Shown one piece after another: positions 8,635 to 16,874 of a stretch of 64,000 nucleotides of DNA (position 1 is the first letter of the stretch; each line of letters begins with the position of its first letter). A program made the translations under genes and the position numbers. Origin of the DNA: Dryocola sp. LX212 (GTDB lineage: Bacteria; Pseudomonadota; Gammaproteobacteria; Enterobacterales; Enterobacteriaceae); assembly GCA_041504365.1 (NCBI GenBank), contig CP167917.1, positions 868,001 through 932,000 of the forward strand, written 5' to 3'. The notes under the pieces are model-generated. The model was not told the DNA's origin and did no database searches. It saw nothing but the letters and a program-made list of their open reading frames with translations.

Positions 8635-9452
8635 CAGCTCAGAGCCTGCTGCAGTTTTTCTGCCATCACCCAGAGTGCCCGGTTGAGCTTAACGTCGCCG
8701 TCGATGCCTTTCACCGCGCGGGTATGGCTGCGTTTGCCTTTGGCAGTACGTCCAGGCAGCCCCCCTTTGAGCAGGTTCTCCTGGCACCGATTAAAAACTG
8801 ACCACAGGTCATCCTGACGGTCTTCATAGCGGCGGGGTGTCAGTATCTGCGCTTCCGTCACCGGCTGGTGCTCTTCCCCGAAGCGGTACGTCAGCGCGGC
8901 TCTGGCAAAAGCCTGTTGTGCCGGTGGCGGGAGTAAAAGCGACTGCATCGCATCACGCTTCTCTTCCACCCGGTCGAACACACCGAGGACTTCGTAAGCG
9001 CCTTCAATCACTTTCTCCACGACATTTCCCCGGTGTGGCACTCGCACCTCGCCAAATGACTGCCCGCAGACGAGACCGTTGGTACAGATGGCACGGAAAT
9101 ACCCCGGCAACATCTGGTAACTGGACGAACCGTCATGCGAATTGAGCAGGATAATTTCCGGCACCTGCTGACCGGTTATCTGCCCGGAGCGACGCAGGCG
9201 CAGCATATGTTTCGTATGCTCACGGCGGCTCTGGTCCCTGACGCGGGTCTGGCAGGCAAAGAACGGCTGGAATCCTTCACGCTGCAGGTTCTCCAGCAGG
9301 GTAATGGTCGGTATGTAGCTGTAATGGTCTGAACGGGACACGTGCTTACCTTCCCCGAAGACGCTGGGAACAACCTGCATTAATTCTTCATGGGTTAAGG
9401 GGCGGTCGCGGCGGATCTGATTGATACGGCCAAAGCGGCTGGCGAGTCGCAT
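8634..9452 (-). CDS. yafZ: YafZ/YfjQ family protein (DUF932)
   Basis: 272 aa. The MRLASRFGRINQIRRDRPLTHEELMQVVPS start, the HDGSSSYQMLPGYFRAICTNGLVCG core and the GEVRVPHRGNVVEKVIEGAYEVL segment identify the DUF932 family of CP4-type prophages and plasmids. Function is not established. It is part of the minus-strand train between ykfF and the small broken gene, with which it overlaps by one base. Confidence 0.9.
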   Translation of the reverse strand: MRLASRFGRINQIRRDRPLTHEELMQVVPSVFGEGKHVSRSDHYSYIPTITLLENLQREGFQPFFACQTRVRDQSRREHTKHMLRLRRSGQITGQQVPEIILLNSHDGSSSYQMLPGYFRAICTNGLVCGQSFGEVRVPHRGNVVEKVIEGAYEVLGVFDRVEEKRDAMQSLLLPPPAQQAFARAALTYRFGEEHQPVTEAQILTPRRYEDRQDDLWSVFNRCQENLLKGGLPGRTAKGKRSHTRAVKGIDGDVKLNRALWVMAEKLQQALS

Positions 9453-9571
9453 GGATAACTCCTTATTCTCTCGATAAAAATACGAAAGGCCACACTTCCC
9501 GAAGGAGGTGTGGCCTAGCTCTGTTTATAACATCGTTGCGGGTGGTATGCTGAAGGTAACGGTAGTATGTA

Positions 9572-9805
9572 TTACGTTGTGGCTCTGCGAATGCCATCGC
9601 TGGTGAGATAGCGGTTCAGCCAGTAACCCGCCTCCGGCTCAAAGTTCCTGGCCCGCCAGTGCATCCTGCCGTCGGTATCCCGGACCACCAGGCGAAAATG
9701 TGTGTTCTGGTCATCCTCTGTAGCAACGTTGGTGTATTGTGACGCCACAGCCGCTGACTGCTGGCGGGTAAACGGACCATCAGGCAGTACAGTAAGTTCT
9801 GGCAT
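9572..9805 (-). CDS. ykfF: YkfF/DUF905 small protein
   Basis: 77 aa from ATG 9805, which is preceded by AAGGAAA. The [20 protein letters not shown] start and [20 protein letters not shown] core match DUF905 proteins of E. coli islands and F-like plasmids. Function unknown. Longer in-frame starts upstream lack this ribosome site and run into the irmA region. Confidence 0.85.
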   Translation of the reverse strand: MPELTVLPDGPFTRQQSAAVASQYTNVATEDDQNTHFRLVVRDTDGRMHWRARNFEPEAGYWLNRYLTSDGIRRATT

Positions 9806-9881
9806 ACAGATTGTTTCCTTAATAACAAAAAGCCCCTGTTGCATAAGCGACAGGGGCTGGAACAGCCGGGTAATGATGGCA

Positions 9882-10334
9882 TCAGGATGCCTTACCTCCG
9901 GCAGCCGACACCGGTAGTGGACGATAATACTGCGGGTCAAACACGGACAGCGGCAGGTCAGTCTGATAACCCTCAGAGGCTTCCGTCGCCTTCATGATTT
10001 CGACGGAACTGACGTTTTCCACACATTCATGTTCCAGTGAGGCATCCTGAGTTCGGGAGGCATCGCTGTCGCCAAACGGCTCAACGCCCATCTCCCCCAC
10101 AGCCAGTATATTACCCTGTTTGTCTTTCAGGCGCAGGGAAAGGGTCAGTGGCCCGAAGCCTTCCCCGCTGCCGCCGTTGTCAAGGCGGAACCGGTAAACA
10201 CAGATATTACCAGGCACCCACACAGTGTCCGTATTGCGGATACTGATATAACGTTGCTCTTCTGCATGAGCGGGTGTCAGCAGACACAGACTCAGGGTCG
10301 CAGCGGAAATAACACTTTTCAGCATGTTGTTCAT
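9882..10334 (-). CDS. irmA: IrmA-like secreted protein
   Basis: 150 aa with a Sec signal peptide ([24 protein letters not shown], cut after AHA). The mature part begins [19 protein letters not shown] and contains [20 protein letters not shown] and [12 protein letters not shown], the landmarks of IrmA. In uropathogenic E. coli CFT073 IrmA is a small fibronectin-like secreted protein that binds interleukin-2, -4 and -10 receptors. Whether this copy does so is inference. ATG 10334 has AAGGAAC upstream. It belongs to a run of exported proteins in this train. Confidence 0.85.
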   Translation of the reverse strand: MNNMLKSVISAATLSLCLLTPAHAEEQRYISIRNTDTVWVPGNICVYRFRLDNGGSGEGFGPLTLSLRLKDKQGNILAVGEMGVEPFGDSDASRTQDASLEHECVENVSSVEIMKATEASEGYQTDLPLSVFDPQYYRPLPVSAAGGKAS

Positions 10335-10393
10335 TGATATTGTTCCTTGATTTAACTTGCCTGCTCATCCGGGCCGGACAGCGCTGATGCCGG

Positions 10394-10936
10394 TTATCCT
10401 GCGCCCAGGACTGTCACTGTCAGCGTGACCAGCCAGACCCAGAAGTAAGCCGGTTTTTGTCCGAGGGCTTTTGCCCGACGCCACAGATAAAACGGAACCA
10501 GCCAGGCCAGCCAGCCAAAGGCGGCGGTATCAACGCCGGATTTACGGAGCCGTCGTTCATCCAGATACCCCAGCGCAATATTCAGTATCAGTGTGATAAA
10601 CCAGTATTGCCCCTCCGTCACGGCGGCATACGCCTCTTCAAATTCCATTCCGCTCAGCCCGGCCGTCCACATCTCCAGGGCATACCCAATCAGGGGCGCA
10701 AAGGCCAGCGTCCAGACCACGCTTCCGGGGATACGATTGCCGGGCAGCGCGGGGGGAACCGCACATTGTTTCAGGACATCTGCCAGCGGCGTGGCTGACA
10801 GCGGCTGCCATTCCGTCATGCCCTGTTGCCATACCAGCGTTGAGGCATTCAGCTCCCCGCGCTGAATACGTTCGGTTATGTCGGCTTCGGTCACATTGTC
10901 GTGACGCACGCCATTTTTCTCATAATGCCAGTTCAT
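10394..10936 (-). CDS. GYF_2 (DUF4339) domain membrane protein
   Basis: 180 aa. The N-terminal 50 residues form a GYF_2-like domain (MNWHYEKNGVRHDNVTEADI, then LVWQQGMTEWQPLSATPLADVL), expected to bind a proline-rich partner in the cytoplasm. The rest is hydrophobic with about four membrane segments (near 72-90, 112-128, 140-155, 162-179). Function unknown. It starts after TAAAGGAAAAGA and lies between the irmA-like gene and the exported-protein genes upstream. Confidence 0.75.
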   Translation of the reverse strand: MNWHYEKNGVRHDNVTEADITERIQRGELNASTLVWQQGMTEWQPLSATPLADVLKQCAVPPALPGNRIPGSVVWTLAFAPLIGYALEMWTAGLSGMEFEEAYAAVTEGQYWFITLILNIALGYLDERRLRKSGVDTAAFGWLAWLVPFYLWRRAKALGQKPAYFWVWLVTLTVTVLGAG

Positions 10937-10998
10937 TCTTTTCCTTTATTTTTAATGTGTTAAATGAATACGGGAAGCTTCTCCCTGAGGCGGGGAGT

Positions 10999-11451
10999 TC
11001 ACTCTTCAATGTATTCGAAAGAACCGACTGGCTTGCCGTTGTAGTACATCACGACGTCGGCCAGTGATTTCCTGTTCTGTGGTTTGACAAAACCTGCACT
11101 GAATGCCTTGCTGCAGTACTGCTCCAGGGACATTTTCGCCGTCGGGACCAACTCCATGGCGTCACCATTAGAACGGTCAACCACACCCCAGATACCGTTG
11201 GGGCATTTCCAGTCGGTGGGGACCATTCTGACAATGGCAACGCGCCCATTTTCCGATTGCGAAACCACTTCACACATCTTTCTCACCAGTTTGTACTGGT
11301 TACACCAGAAGGGTTTGTTGTGTTTTACATCGCGGGTGTAGGCCGGAATGCCGCCTTTGATGGCACCCTGAAAACCGCCATCAGCATGGGCCGGTGTCAG
11401 CAAATACAGACTCAGGACTGCAGCAGAGATAACACCTTTCAGCTTCTTCAT
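10999..11451 (-). CDS. Exported protein of unknown function
   Basis: 150 aa with signal peptide MKKLKGVISAAVLSLYLLTPAHA. The signal peptide resembles that of the irmA-like protein two genes downstream. Four Cys in the mature part (NQYKLVRKMC, WKCPNG, EQYCSKAF and WCNQ) suggest periplasmic disulfides. Its start overlaps the stop of the upstream lipoprotein gene by 4 bp (ATGA), so the two are co-translated. I do not recognise a family. Confidence 0.75.
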   Translation of the reverse strand: MKKLKGVISAAVLSLYLLTPAHADGGFQGAIKGGIPAYTRDVKHNKPFWCNQYKLVRKMCEVVSQSENGRVAIVRMVPTDWKCPNGIWGVVDRSNGDAMELVPTAKMSLEQYCSKAFSAGFVKPQNRKSLADVVMYYNGKPVGSFEYIEE

Positions 11452-11900
11452 GGATGGTTCTCCTGGTTATCCGGCAGCAAGAGTTTCCCCATTTCCTTGC
11501 CATCGTGCGAATACACCACCGATTTCTCACCCGTGTAGCTGTCGGTCTCGATCCGGAAGCTCAGAGTAATATTGTCCGCGAGACACAGGGCGGCTATCAG
11601 CGGCTGCACAGTTTTCTGCTGCATATCAGCAATGTAGTAATAACTGCCGGACTCACAGCCTTCCGGCGACTGGCGGGTTTTCATTACCGTGTATAGCGGT
11701 GTGCCGAAGGCATCCTTTTTTACCCATTCCTGCTCGATATCGGATTTATGCGCCACCACGTCGCTGAAGGGCGGCGGAGTCAGGTCCTTAAATCGGGCAA
11801 TCGTCTTCACGCCTGCATCTTCCTTGCTGTCGCAGCCGGAGAGCAGCAGAGTGCCGATGACCACCAGAGAGGTCGTCAGACGTGTAGTAAATATATTCAT
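11448..11900 (-). CDS. Small lipoprotein of unknown function
   Basis: 150 aa. The N-terminus carries a lipoprotein signal with lipobox LLSGC (Cys23) followed by Asp24, which in enterobacteria is the inner-membrane retention signal; this suggests anchoring in the inner membrane facing the periplasm. The remainder shows no known motif (GCESGSYYYIADMQQKTVQPL is the most distinctive part). Coupled by ATGA overlap to the next exported protein. Confidence 0.75.
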   Translation of the reverse strand: MNIFTTRLTTSLVVIGTLLLSGCDSKEDAGVKTIARFKDLTPPPFSDVVAHKSDIEQEWVKKDAFGTPLYTVMKTRQSPEGCESGSYYYIADMQQKTVQPLIAALCLADNITLSFRIETDSYTGEKSVVYSHDGKEMGKLLLPDNQENHP

Positions 11901-11935
11901 GTTAAAAACTCCCTGTTATGGTTGTTTTCAGCGGG

Positions 11936-12571
11936 TCAGCAGTTGCCGGTACGACGGCATAATTCCGCCAGGCTCTGTTTCGCTACCCACTGTTGCAACT
12001 CTCGATCTTTTTCAGAACGCTTAGCTGCCAGTGCAGCCTGCTGCTGTTTGTCAATACAATTATCCTTCACCATCATCACGACTTCCGGCGTGAGTTGTTT
12101 TCTAAGCTCAGCAGCTTTCGCATCTACGTCTTCAACAGGTGGGTCCTGATAGAGAAGACGATCTTCAACAATCGTCCAGTAGTTTGCCATTCGGTCATCT
12201 ACAATGGCGAAATAACAGCCACTCCCGTCATCAGTTCCCCGATAAACTACCTGAAGATGTAACGGATACTCGTCGCGAGGTTTTATATCGATGTATTTGA
12301 CAGTTTTAGCTTTCTTGTCTGCCAGATAAAGCGAACTACCGCCTCTGCTACGAAGCAGAAAGTGATTCGTCCAGGGATAATTATCAAGAACGACCGCCTG
12401 GTATAACTCGTTATGCATGCGGTTATCATCGTATCCATCAGCGGATTTCCAGCCATCAGCCTGCATGTACTGCCAGGCCTTAACTGAACCCACGATATTT
12501 TCTGCGATGGCCGGGGTCACAGAGGTAATGCAGAGGCTGGCGGCCAGCGCCGCCGAGGTGAGTAATTTCAT
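11936..12571 (-). CDS. Exported protein of unknown function with Gln/Lys-rich C-terminus
   Basis: 211 aa with signal peptide ending TSVTPAIA. The mature protein has a globular part (WQYMQADGWKSADGYDDNRMHNE, GGSSLYLADKKAKTVKYIDI) and a charged helical C-terminus that ends in a Cys pair (LAELCRRTGNC). ATG 12571 overlaps the regulator stop by 4 bp (ATGA), so it is translated with the regulator. No family recognised; the linkage suggests that the regulator controls the exported set. Confidence 0.75.
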   Translation of the reverse strand: MKLLTSAALAASLCITSVTPAIAENIVGSVKAWQYMQADGWKSADGYDDNRMHNELYQAVVLDNYPWTNHFLLRSRGGSSLYLADKKAKTVKYIDIKPRDEYPLHLQVVYRGTDDGSGCYFAIVDDRMANYWTIVEDRLLYQDPPVEDVDAKAAELRKQLTPEVVMMVKDNCIDKQQQAALAAKRSEKDRELQQWVAKQSLAELCRRTGNC

Positions 12572-13281
12572 GCCTGTTCCTTATGGGTAAGCTGCCCGTA
12601 ACTGCCGTCAGCGAGTAGTGAATGAAAAACATGAAAATGAGGTAACGCCTGTAAAAAATCCGGGTGTGACAGAATGCGGGTGAAATGTCCGTCTGGTGTG
12701 AAGGTTTCCGCGTGAAACGTCACGGAGTGAACTGTGTGCAGTGCAAAAACGGTTATCCGGGCAAGGTGTTCCCCCACCAGAAACCACCCACCGGCGCTGA
12801 AAATCAGTCGGTAGGGGGCAAGGTTGTCGCAACGGCATCCGTCAGCCAGCAGGGTTACCTTCCTGTTTTCTGATACCGCCCTGACCAGTCGTGTGAAGAT
12901 GCCTGGGCGGGAAGACGTTACGGATGCCCCCGGATGCCAGATAAGACATGGCGAGGAGTCCTTGCTGCTCAGCAATGAATTGACCAGATGGTGGTCCATA
13001 TCAGGAAACAACGCGCCAGTGCCTGACTGACGGGCAAACTGCATTGCGGCCTCCTCCCGAATCTCCTGACGGCCTCCGGTCAGCAGACGGCAGCAGCCAT
13101 CCTGATATTCGAGGTCGAGATAAATCAGACGCTCGCGGAAATCACGATGTAGGGTACGCTCCGAGACGCCAAACTCAGCGGCCAGTTTGCGCATATTCAG
13201 CGTTTCACCCGCGAGCAGACGGCTGATAATCAGAGAAAGCCGGACAGACAGGCGGTCATAACGACGCTCAGCCTGAGACAT
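12568..13281 (-). CDS. yfjR: YfjR-like WYL-domain transcriptional regulator
   Basis: 237 aa. The N-terminal helix-turn-helix (RRYDRLSVRLSLIISRLLAGE, MRKLAAEFGVSERTLHRDFRERL) is of the DeoR type. The C-terminal half has WYL-domain features (LAPYRLIFSAGGWFLVGEH). This domain is thought to sense a ligand, possibly nucleic acid. Homologues occur in CP4-57 and related islands. It heads the minus-strand train of exported proteins with ATGA coupling. The natural ligand and targets are unknown. Confidence 0.85.
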   Translation of the reverse strand: MSQAERRYDRLSVRLSLIISRLLAGETLNMRKLAAEFGVSERTLHRDFRERLIYLDLEYQDGCCRLLTGGRQEIREEAAMQFARQSGTGALFPDMDHHLVNSLLSSKDSSPCLIWHPGASVTSSRPGIFTRLVRAVSENRKVTLLADGCRCDNLAPYRLIFSAGGWFLVGEHLARITVFALHTVHSVTFHAETFTPDGHFTRILSHPDFLQALPHFHVFHSLLADGSYGQLTHKEQA

Positions 13282-13541
13282 GTATTATCTCCGTGTTGGG
13301 TAATTGATTAATAAAGAAGGTATTACTGTAAAGGATGGGACTGACAGGTTGTGTCCGTCATACGTAGCGAAACGCCTGGTGCAAGAAGACTGTGTGGATG
13401 CAACGTCGGCAGTGGTGACGCGCTTATGACTGGTGGTATCTTTTTCTGGTTAAGACAGGTTATGTCTGCCTGAAAATAATCATCTATCAGGCTGCGAATA
13501 AACAGAGTCATCCACTACCATCCTGACGACCTTTTACTCAT
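13282..13541. other. Intergenic region between regulator and GTPase genes
   Basis: 260 bp without a convincing gene. A 62-codon frame at 13323-13511 on the minus strand has no ribosome site and no resemblance that I know. The region probably holds the promoter of the regulator-led operon, but I cannot place its boxes. Confidence 0.4.
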
Positions 13542-14417
13542 TCAGAAGAAAATCCAATCCCAGACAGCCCGCGCCACCGACACCACTACATCACGCACGG
13601 TACGAATCACCGCCTTCAGCGGGGCGGGCAGGAACGACGATGACTCAGCCGTATCGAACACCCGGCCTACCGCCTCACCGAAGCCGTCACGGGCCTGCGA
13701 CTTTACCGGCTCCGTGCAGAGCCTCCCGTGCAGTTGTGTCGCCAGCGGGCTGGTGGCGCGGTCCGGAAGACAGCGCATCATGGTTGCCACCATCGCTTCC
13801 ACGCCCCAGCCGGTCAACGCTGACACCACGCAGACCGGATGACGGGGAGTGAACATCGTGGTAATGGCGGCCTGTTTCGCCTTCAGGTTTTCCCGTTGCT
13901 GTGGTGAAGGTGTGCCGGTACGAGTATCCCATTCGTGGCTGGGTTCGATTTTGTCGGCCTGATTCAGCACGAACAGCACCTGCTGCTGGTAAGGTTGCAT
14001 CACACCGTTCCAGAACTGCTCGTCCACCGACAGCGCACGGTCATCAGCTTTGATGACCCACAGCACCAGGTCAAGCTCTGGCAGCATACGCCGGTACAGG
14101 GCGCGGTATTCATGGTCCCGTTGTCCGTTCTCTCCCACGCCCGGTAAATCAACAATCACCAGACTGTGACGACCACTGCGCAGCCGGAAGCGCAGTATGT
14201 CGCGGGTGCAGGCGTTCACATCACTGACGGCGGAGACTTTCCCCCGAAAGAGTTCGTTACAGAGCGACGACTTACCGGCACCACTCTTGCCCATGATGCC
14301 AATCACCGGCTCGTAGTGGGTCAGATTCTGAATACGTTCAAGAATAAGCTGGCGAAGCGTATCGGGAAGCGACGCCAGCGGTTTTTCCAGGGCCTGAAGG
14401 CCATCAGTTTTATTCAT
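13542..14417 (-). CDS. yfjP: YfjP/YkfA/YeeP-type GTPase
   Basis: 291 aa. TRAFAC-class GTPase with all guanine-nucleotide motifs: G1 GKSGAGKSS (43-51), G3 DLPGVG (90-95) and G4 NQAD (152-155). The C-terminal tail is amphipathic and ends in FF, which may touch membrane. It is the 50S-type GTPase family found at one end of CP4-6, CP4-44 and CP4-57. Cellular role unknown. It lies upstream of the regulator with 260 bp between, so it may be a separate unit. Confidence 0.88.
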   Translation of the reverse strand: MNKTDGLQALEKPLASLPDTLRQLILERIQNLTHYEPVIGIMGKSGAGKSSLCNELFRGKVSAVSDVNACTRDILRFRLRSGRHSLVIVDLPGVGENGQRDHEYRALYRRMLPELDLVLWVIKADDRALSVDEQFWNGVMQPYQQQVLFVLNQADKIEPSHEWDTRTGTPSPQQRENLKAKQAAITTMFTPRHPVCVVSALTGWGVEAMVATMMRCLPDRATSPLATQLHGRLCTEPVKSQARDGFGEAVGRVFDTAESSSFLPAPLKAVIRTVRDVVVSVARAVWDWIFF

Positions 14418-14613
14418 ACAGGGTTCTCAGCGTGAAAAACAAAAATTCCCGCGCTCCGGTCAGGGAGGCGGGGGATTCACGGAGATAATATCTATCTGAA
14501 TTTATTTAGAATATAAGCAGGCTCATGTAACTGTAGCAGTGTCAACTTTACATCACAGCTCATGTTGGCTGGTGGTATTTTGCCAATAATAGACATTTAC
14601 GCTTGGGTTTAGA
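14418..14613. other. Intergenic region before the IS66 remnant
   Basis: No gene seen. The sequence should carry the promoter of the GTPase gene. A GGAGGCGGGGG-type stretch near 14465 is not clearly a signal. Confidence 0.3.
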
Positions 14614-14696
14614 GTAAGCGTTGTCTCAAAAACGTCTGGCTCTGAAACCACTATCCTGTAACTTAAGCCCCCACTTAATTTGCAGGTGGACACCTA

Positions 14697-15080
14697 ATGC
14701 GCGCCAAAGAAAGACTTCCCCGAAAACGATATTCCCCTGAGTTTAAAATGGAACTGGTCAGGCTGGCACTTGAAAAAGAAGGAAGTGTTGCTGCGCTGGC
14801 CCGACAACATGATGTCAATGACAACCTGCTCTTTAAATGGATAAGGCTCTGGCAACGTGAAGGGCGGGTCTGCCACCCACGGAAAAACGCATCGTCGCTT
14901 CCTGCTCTCATACCCGTGCAATTTCGGGCAGAGCCATCTCCCCCAACGCCCGAACCGCCATCCTGTTCACCTCAGACTGCCTGTCACATAAAATGTCGGG
15001 GCGGAGATATAACACTGACTCATCCCTCAACTGAACTCATCACCACTGTCCTGCGCGAACTGATGCGAGGGACTGTATGA
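14697..15080 (+). CDS. tnpA: IS66 family accessory protein TnpA
   Basis: 127 aa. An N-terminal helix-turn-helix of the IS3/IS911 TnpA type is visible (RYSPEFKMELVRLALEKEGSVAALARQHDVNDNLLFKWIRLW). It is needed together with TnpB and TnpC for IS66 transposition. It appears complete and its stop overlaps the tnpB ATG by 4 bp. Confidence 0.88.
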   Translation: MRAKERLPRKRYSPEFKMELVRLALEKEGSVAALARQHDVNDNLLFKWIRLWQREGRVCHPRKNASSLPALIPVQFRAEPSPPTPEPPSCSPQTACHIKCRGGDITLTHPSTELITTVLRELMRGTV

Positions 15081-15445
15081 TAAATCTTCCTGCAGGCACT
15101 AAAATCTGGCTGGTTGCCGGTATCACCGACATGCGCAACGGCTTCAACGGGCTGGCGGCAAAAGTGCAGACGGCACTGAAAGACGACCCGATGTCCGGCC
15201 AAGTCTTCATCTTTCGGGGCTGCAGTGGCAGTCAGGTAAAATTGCTGTGGTCTACCGGCGACAGGCTGTGTCTGCTGACCAAACGGCTGGAGCGTGGTCG
15301 CTTCGCCAGACCCGCACCCGTAAACCGTTCCCCGAATCACTCCCTCGTGACGAAAAACGGCTGTTGTCGGCGGCATCATGCTGCCCGGACTGTGGCGATT
15401 CACTGCGCTGGCTGGGTGAAGATACTGCTGAACAGCTGGAGCTGA
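15077..15445 (+). pseudogene. tnpB: IS66 TnpB, C-terminally lost
   Basis: The first 75 or so codons match IS66 TnpB (IWLVAGITDMRNGFNGLAAKVQ, GQVFIFRGCSGSQVKLLWS, LLTKRLERGRFA). After 15310 the frame enters tnpC-derived DNA in the wrong frame and adds about 45 unrelated residues (RPAPVNRSPNHSL and onward). The normal length is about 115 aa with an RDGKV-type C-terminus, which is absent. Confidence 0.85.
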
Positions 15446-16506
15446 TGCGCAGCGCCTTCCGGGTTATCCGGACCGTGCGGGAAAAACACGCCTGTACAAA
15501 ATGCGACGTTATCGTGCAGGCCCCCGCGCCTTCACGTCCCATCGAGCGGGGTATCGCCGGAGCGGGGCTGCTGGCCCGGGTACTGGGCTCAAAGTATGCA
15601 GAGCATACCCCGCTGTACCGCCAGTCTGAAATATATAGCCGCCAGGGTGTGGAACTGAGCCGCTCCCTCCTGTCGGGCTGGGTGGATGCATGCTGCAGGC
15701 TGCTGTCACCGCTGGAGGAGGCGCTTCGGGGCTATGTCCTGAGCGACGGCAAACACCATGTCGATGATACCCCGGTCCAGATGCTGCTGTCGGGCAATAA
15801 GAAGACGAAGTCCGGGCGATTGTGGAAGTACGTTCGTGATGACCGCAACGCCGGGTCAGCAGTCGCACCGGCGGTGTGGTTCGCTTACAGCCCGGACAGA
15901 AAAGCCATCCACCCGCAGACCCATCTTGCCGGCTTCAGGGGAGTGCTGCAGGCGGATGCGTATGCAGGATTCAACGAGTTGTACCGCGGTGGCCAGATAA
16001 CGGAAGCCGCCTGCTGGGCTCACGCCCGCCGTAAAATCCACGATGTGTACGCCCGCACGCCGTCGGCGCTGACGGAGGATGCCCTGAAGCGTATCGGCGG
16101 GTTGTATGCCATCGGGGCGGAAATAAGGGGAATGCCGGCGGAGCAACGTCTTGCTGAACGTCAGCAGAAAGCGAAACCGCTGCTGAAATCCCTGGAAAGC
16201 TGGCTGCGTGAAAAGATGAACACCCTGTCACGACACTCAGAGCTGGCGAAAGCGTTCGCGTACGCCCTTAACCAGTGGCCGGCCCTGACGCACTATGCAG
16301 GCAATGGCTGGACAGAAGCCGATAACAACATCGCTGAAAAGGCGCTGCGGATGGTCAGTTTGGGGAGAAAAAACTGGCTGTTCTTCGGCTCAGACCACGG
16401 AGGTGAGCGTGTAGCGCTGATGTACAGTCTGATCGGGACGTGCAAACTAAACGGCGTGGATCCAGAAAGCTACCTTCGTCATGTGCTTGACGTCATAGCT
16501 GACTGA
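15311..16506 (+). pseudogene. tnpC: IS66 transposase TnpC, N-terminus deleted
   Basis: The DDE transposase core is present from TRTRKPFPESLPRDEK to the end: zinc-finger-like CCPDCGDSLRW and CTKCD, then the DDE region with DGKHHVDDTPV, LQADAYAGFNEL and WTEADNNIAEKALRMVSLGRKNW. The N-terminal 100 or so residues (coiled coil and helix-turn-helix) are missing because of the deletion joined to tnpB. The long open frame that can be read from 15247 begins inside tnpB out of its frame, so that start is not meaningful. Early stop at the C-terminus. Confidence 0.85.
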
Positions 16507-16874
16507 ACAGTCAACCGGGTCAGGGTCAGCGGGGAAAACCATATTCGGTGCAACCTTAATACGTTTTAAGAAAACCAGAAATAAGAACGGAAGTTACTCA
16601 CATGCGAGCGTCTCATATACCATGAATTTAGCAGTCTTTAATTGGCTGAAAATATGTATATTTTATCGAAAATATCTCAATGCTAAAATTCTCGCCATAA
16701 ATACATAATAGGGCTTTCTGAAACGTGGATCTGAGACTGAATCAGCTACAGCGCTGGGTTCTATTCTGTTAAACTTACGGTCAAAAATTTCCAAGAAAAC
16801 CTAGGATATGACATGAATTCACTGCACACCAGTAGCAGCAGGGCGGTCACATGCCAATGGAGAACTGTAAGCAA
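16507..16874 (+). promoter_or_regulatory. Upstream region of the defence operon
   Basis: 368 bp without a gene. After the IS66 remnant the DNA becomes AT-rich (16620-16720), with TTGGCT near 16641 and several TATATT/TAAAAT hexamers, for example TATATT at about 16659 and TACATA at about 16702. A promoter for the methyltransferase operon should lie here, but I cannot choose a pair with confidence. Confidence 0.4.

Larger units (their letters stand above)
14614..16540 (+). mobile_element. Defective IS66-family element
   Basis: The left end begins with a GTAAGCG-type terminus at about 14614, typical of IS66 inverted repeats. Three genes follow in the IS66 order tnpA-tnpB-tnpC, but the end of tnpB and the start of tnpC are missing by an internal deletion near 15310. 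The tnpC C-terminus stops early at TGA (16504-16506) where a Trp codon is expected; the reading after it (NRV) still resembles the normal end, but no matching right inverted repeat is seen. The element is therefore very unlikely to move on its own. Confidence 0.8.

Noticed and set aside
13323..13511. A 62-codon minus-strand frame between the regulator and the GTPase
   Set aside because: No ribosome site, odd composition (many Pro, Ser and Leu) and no known match; it is more likely regulatory DNA.
15247..15310. N-terminus of a 419-aa transposase frame
   Set aside because: These codons lie inside tnpB out of frame; they appear joined to tnpC only because of the internal deletion.
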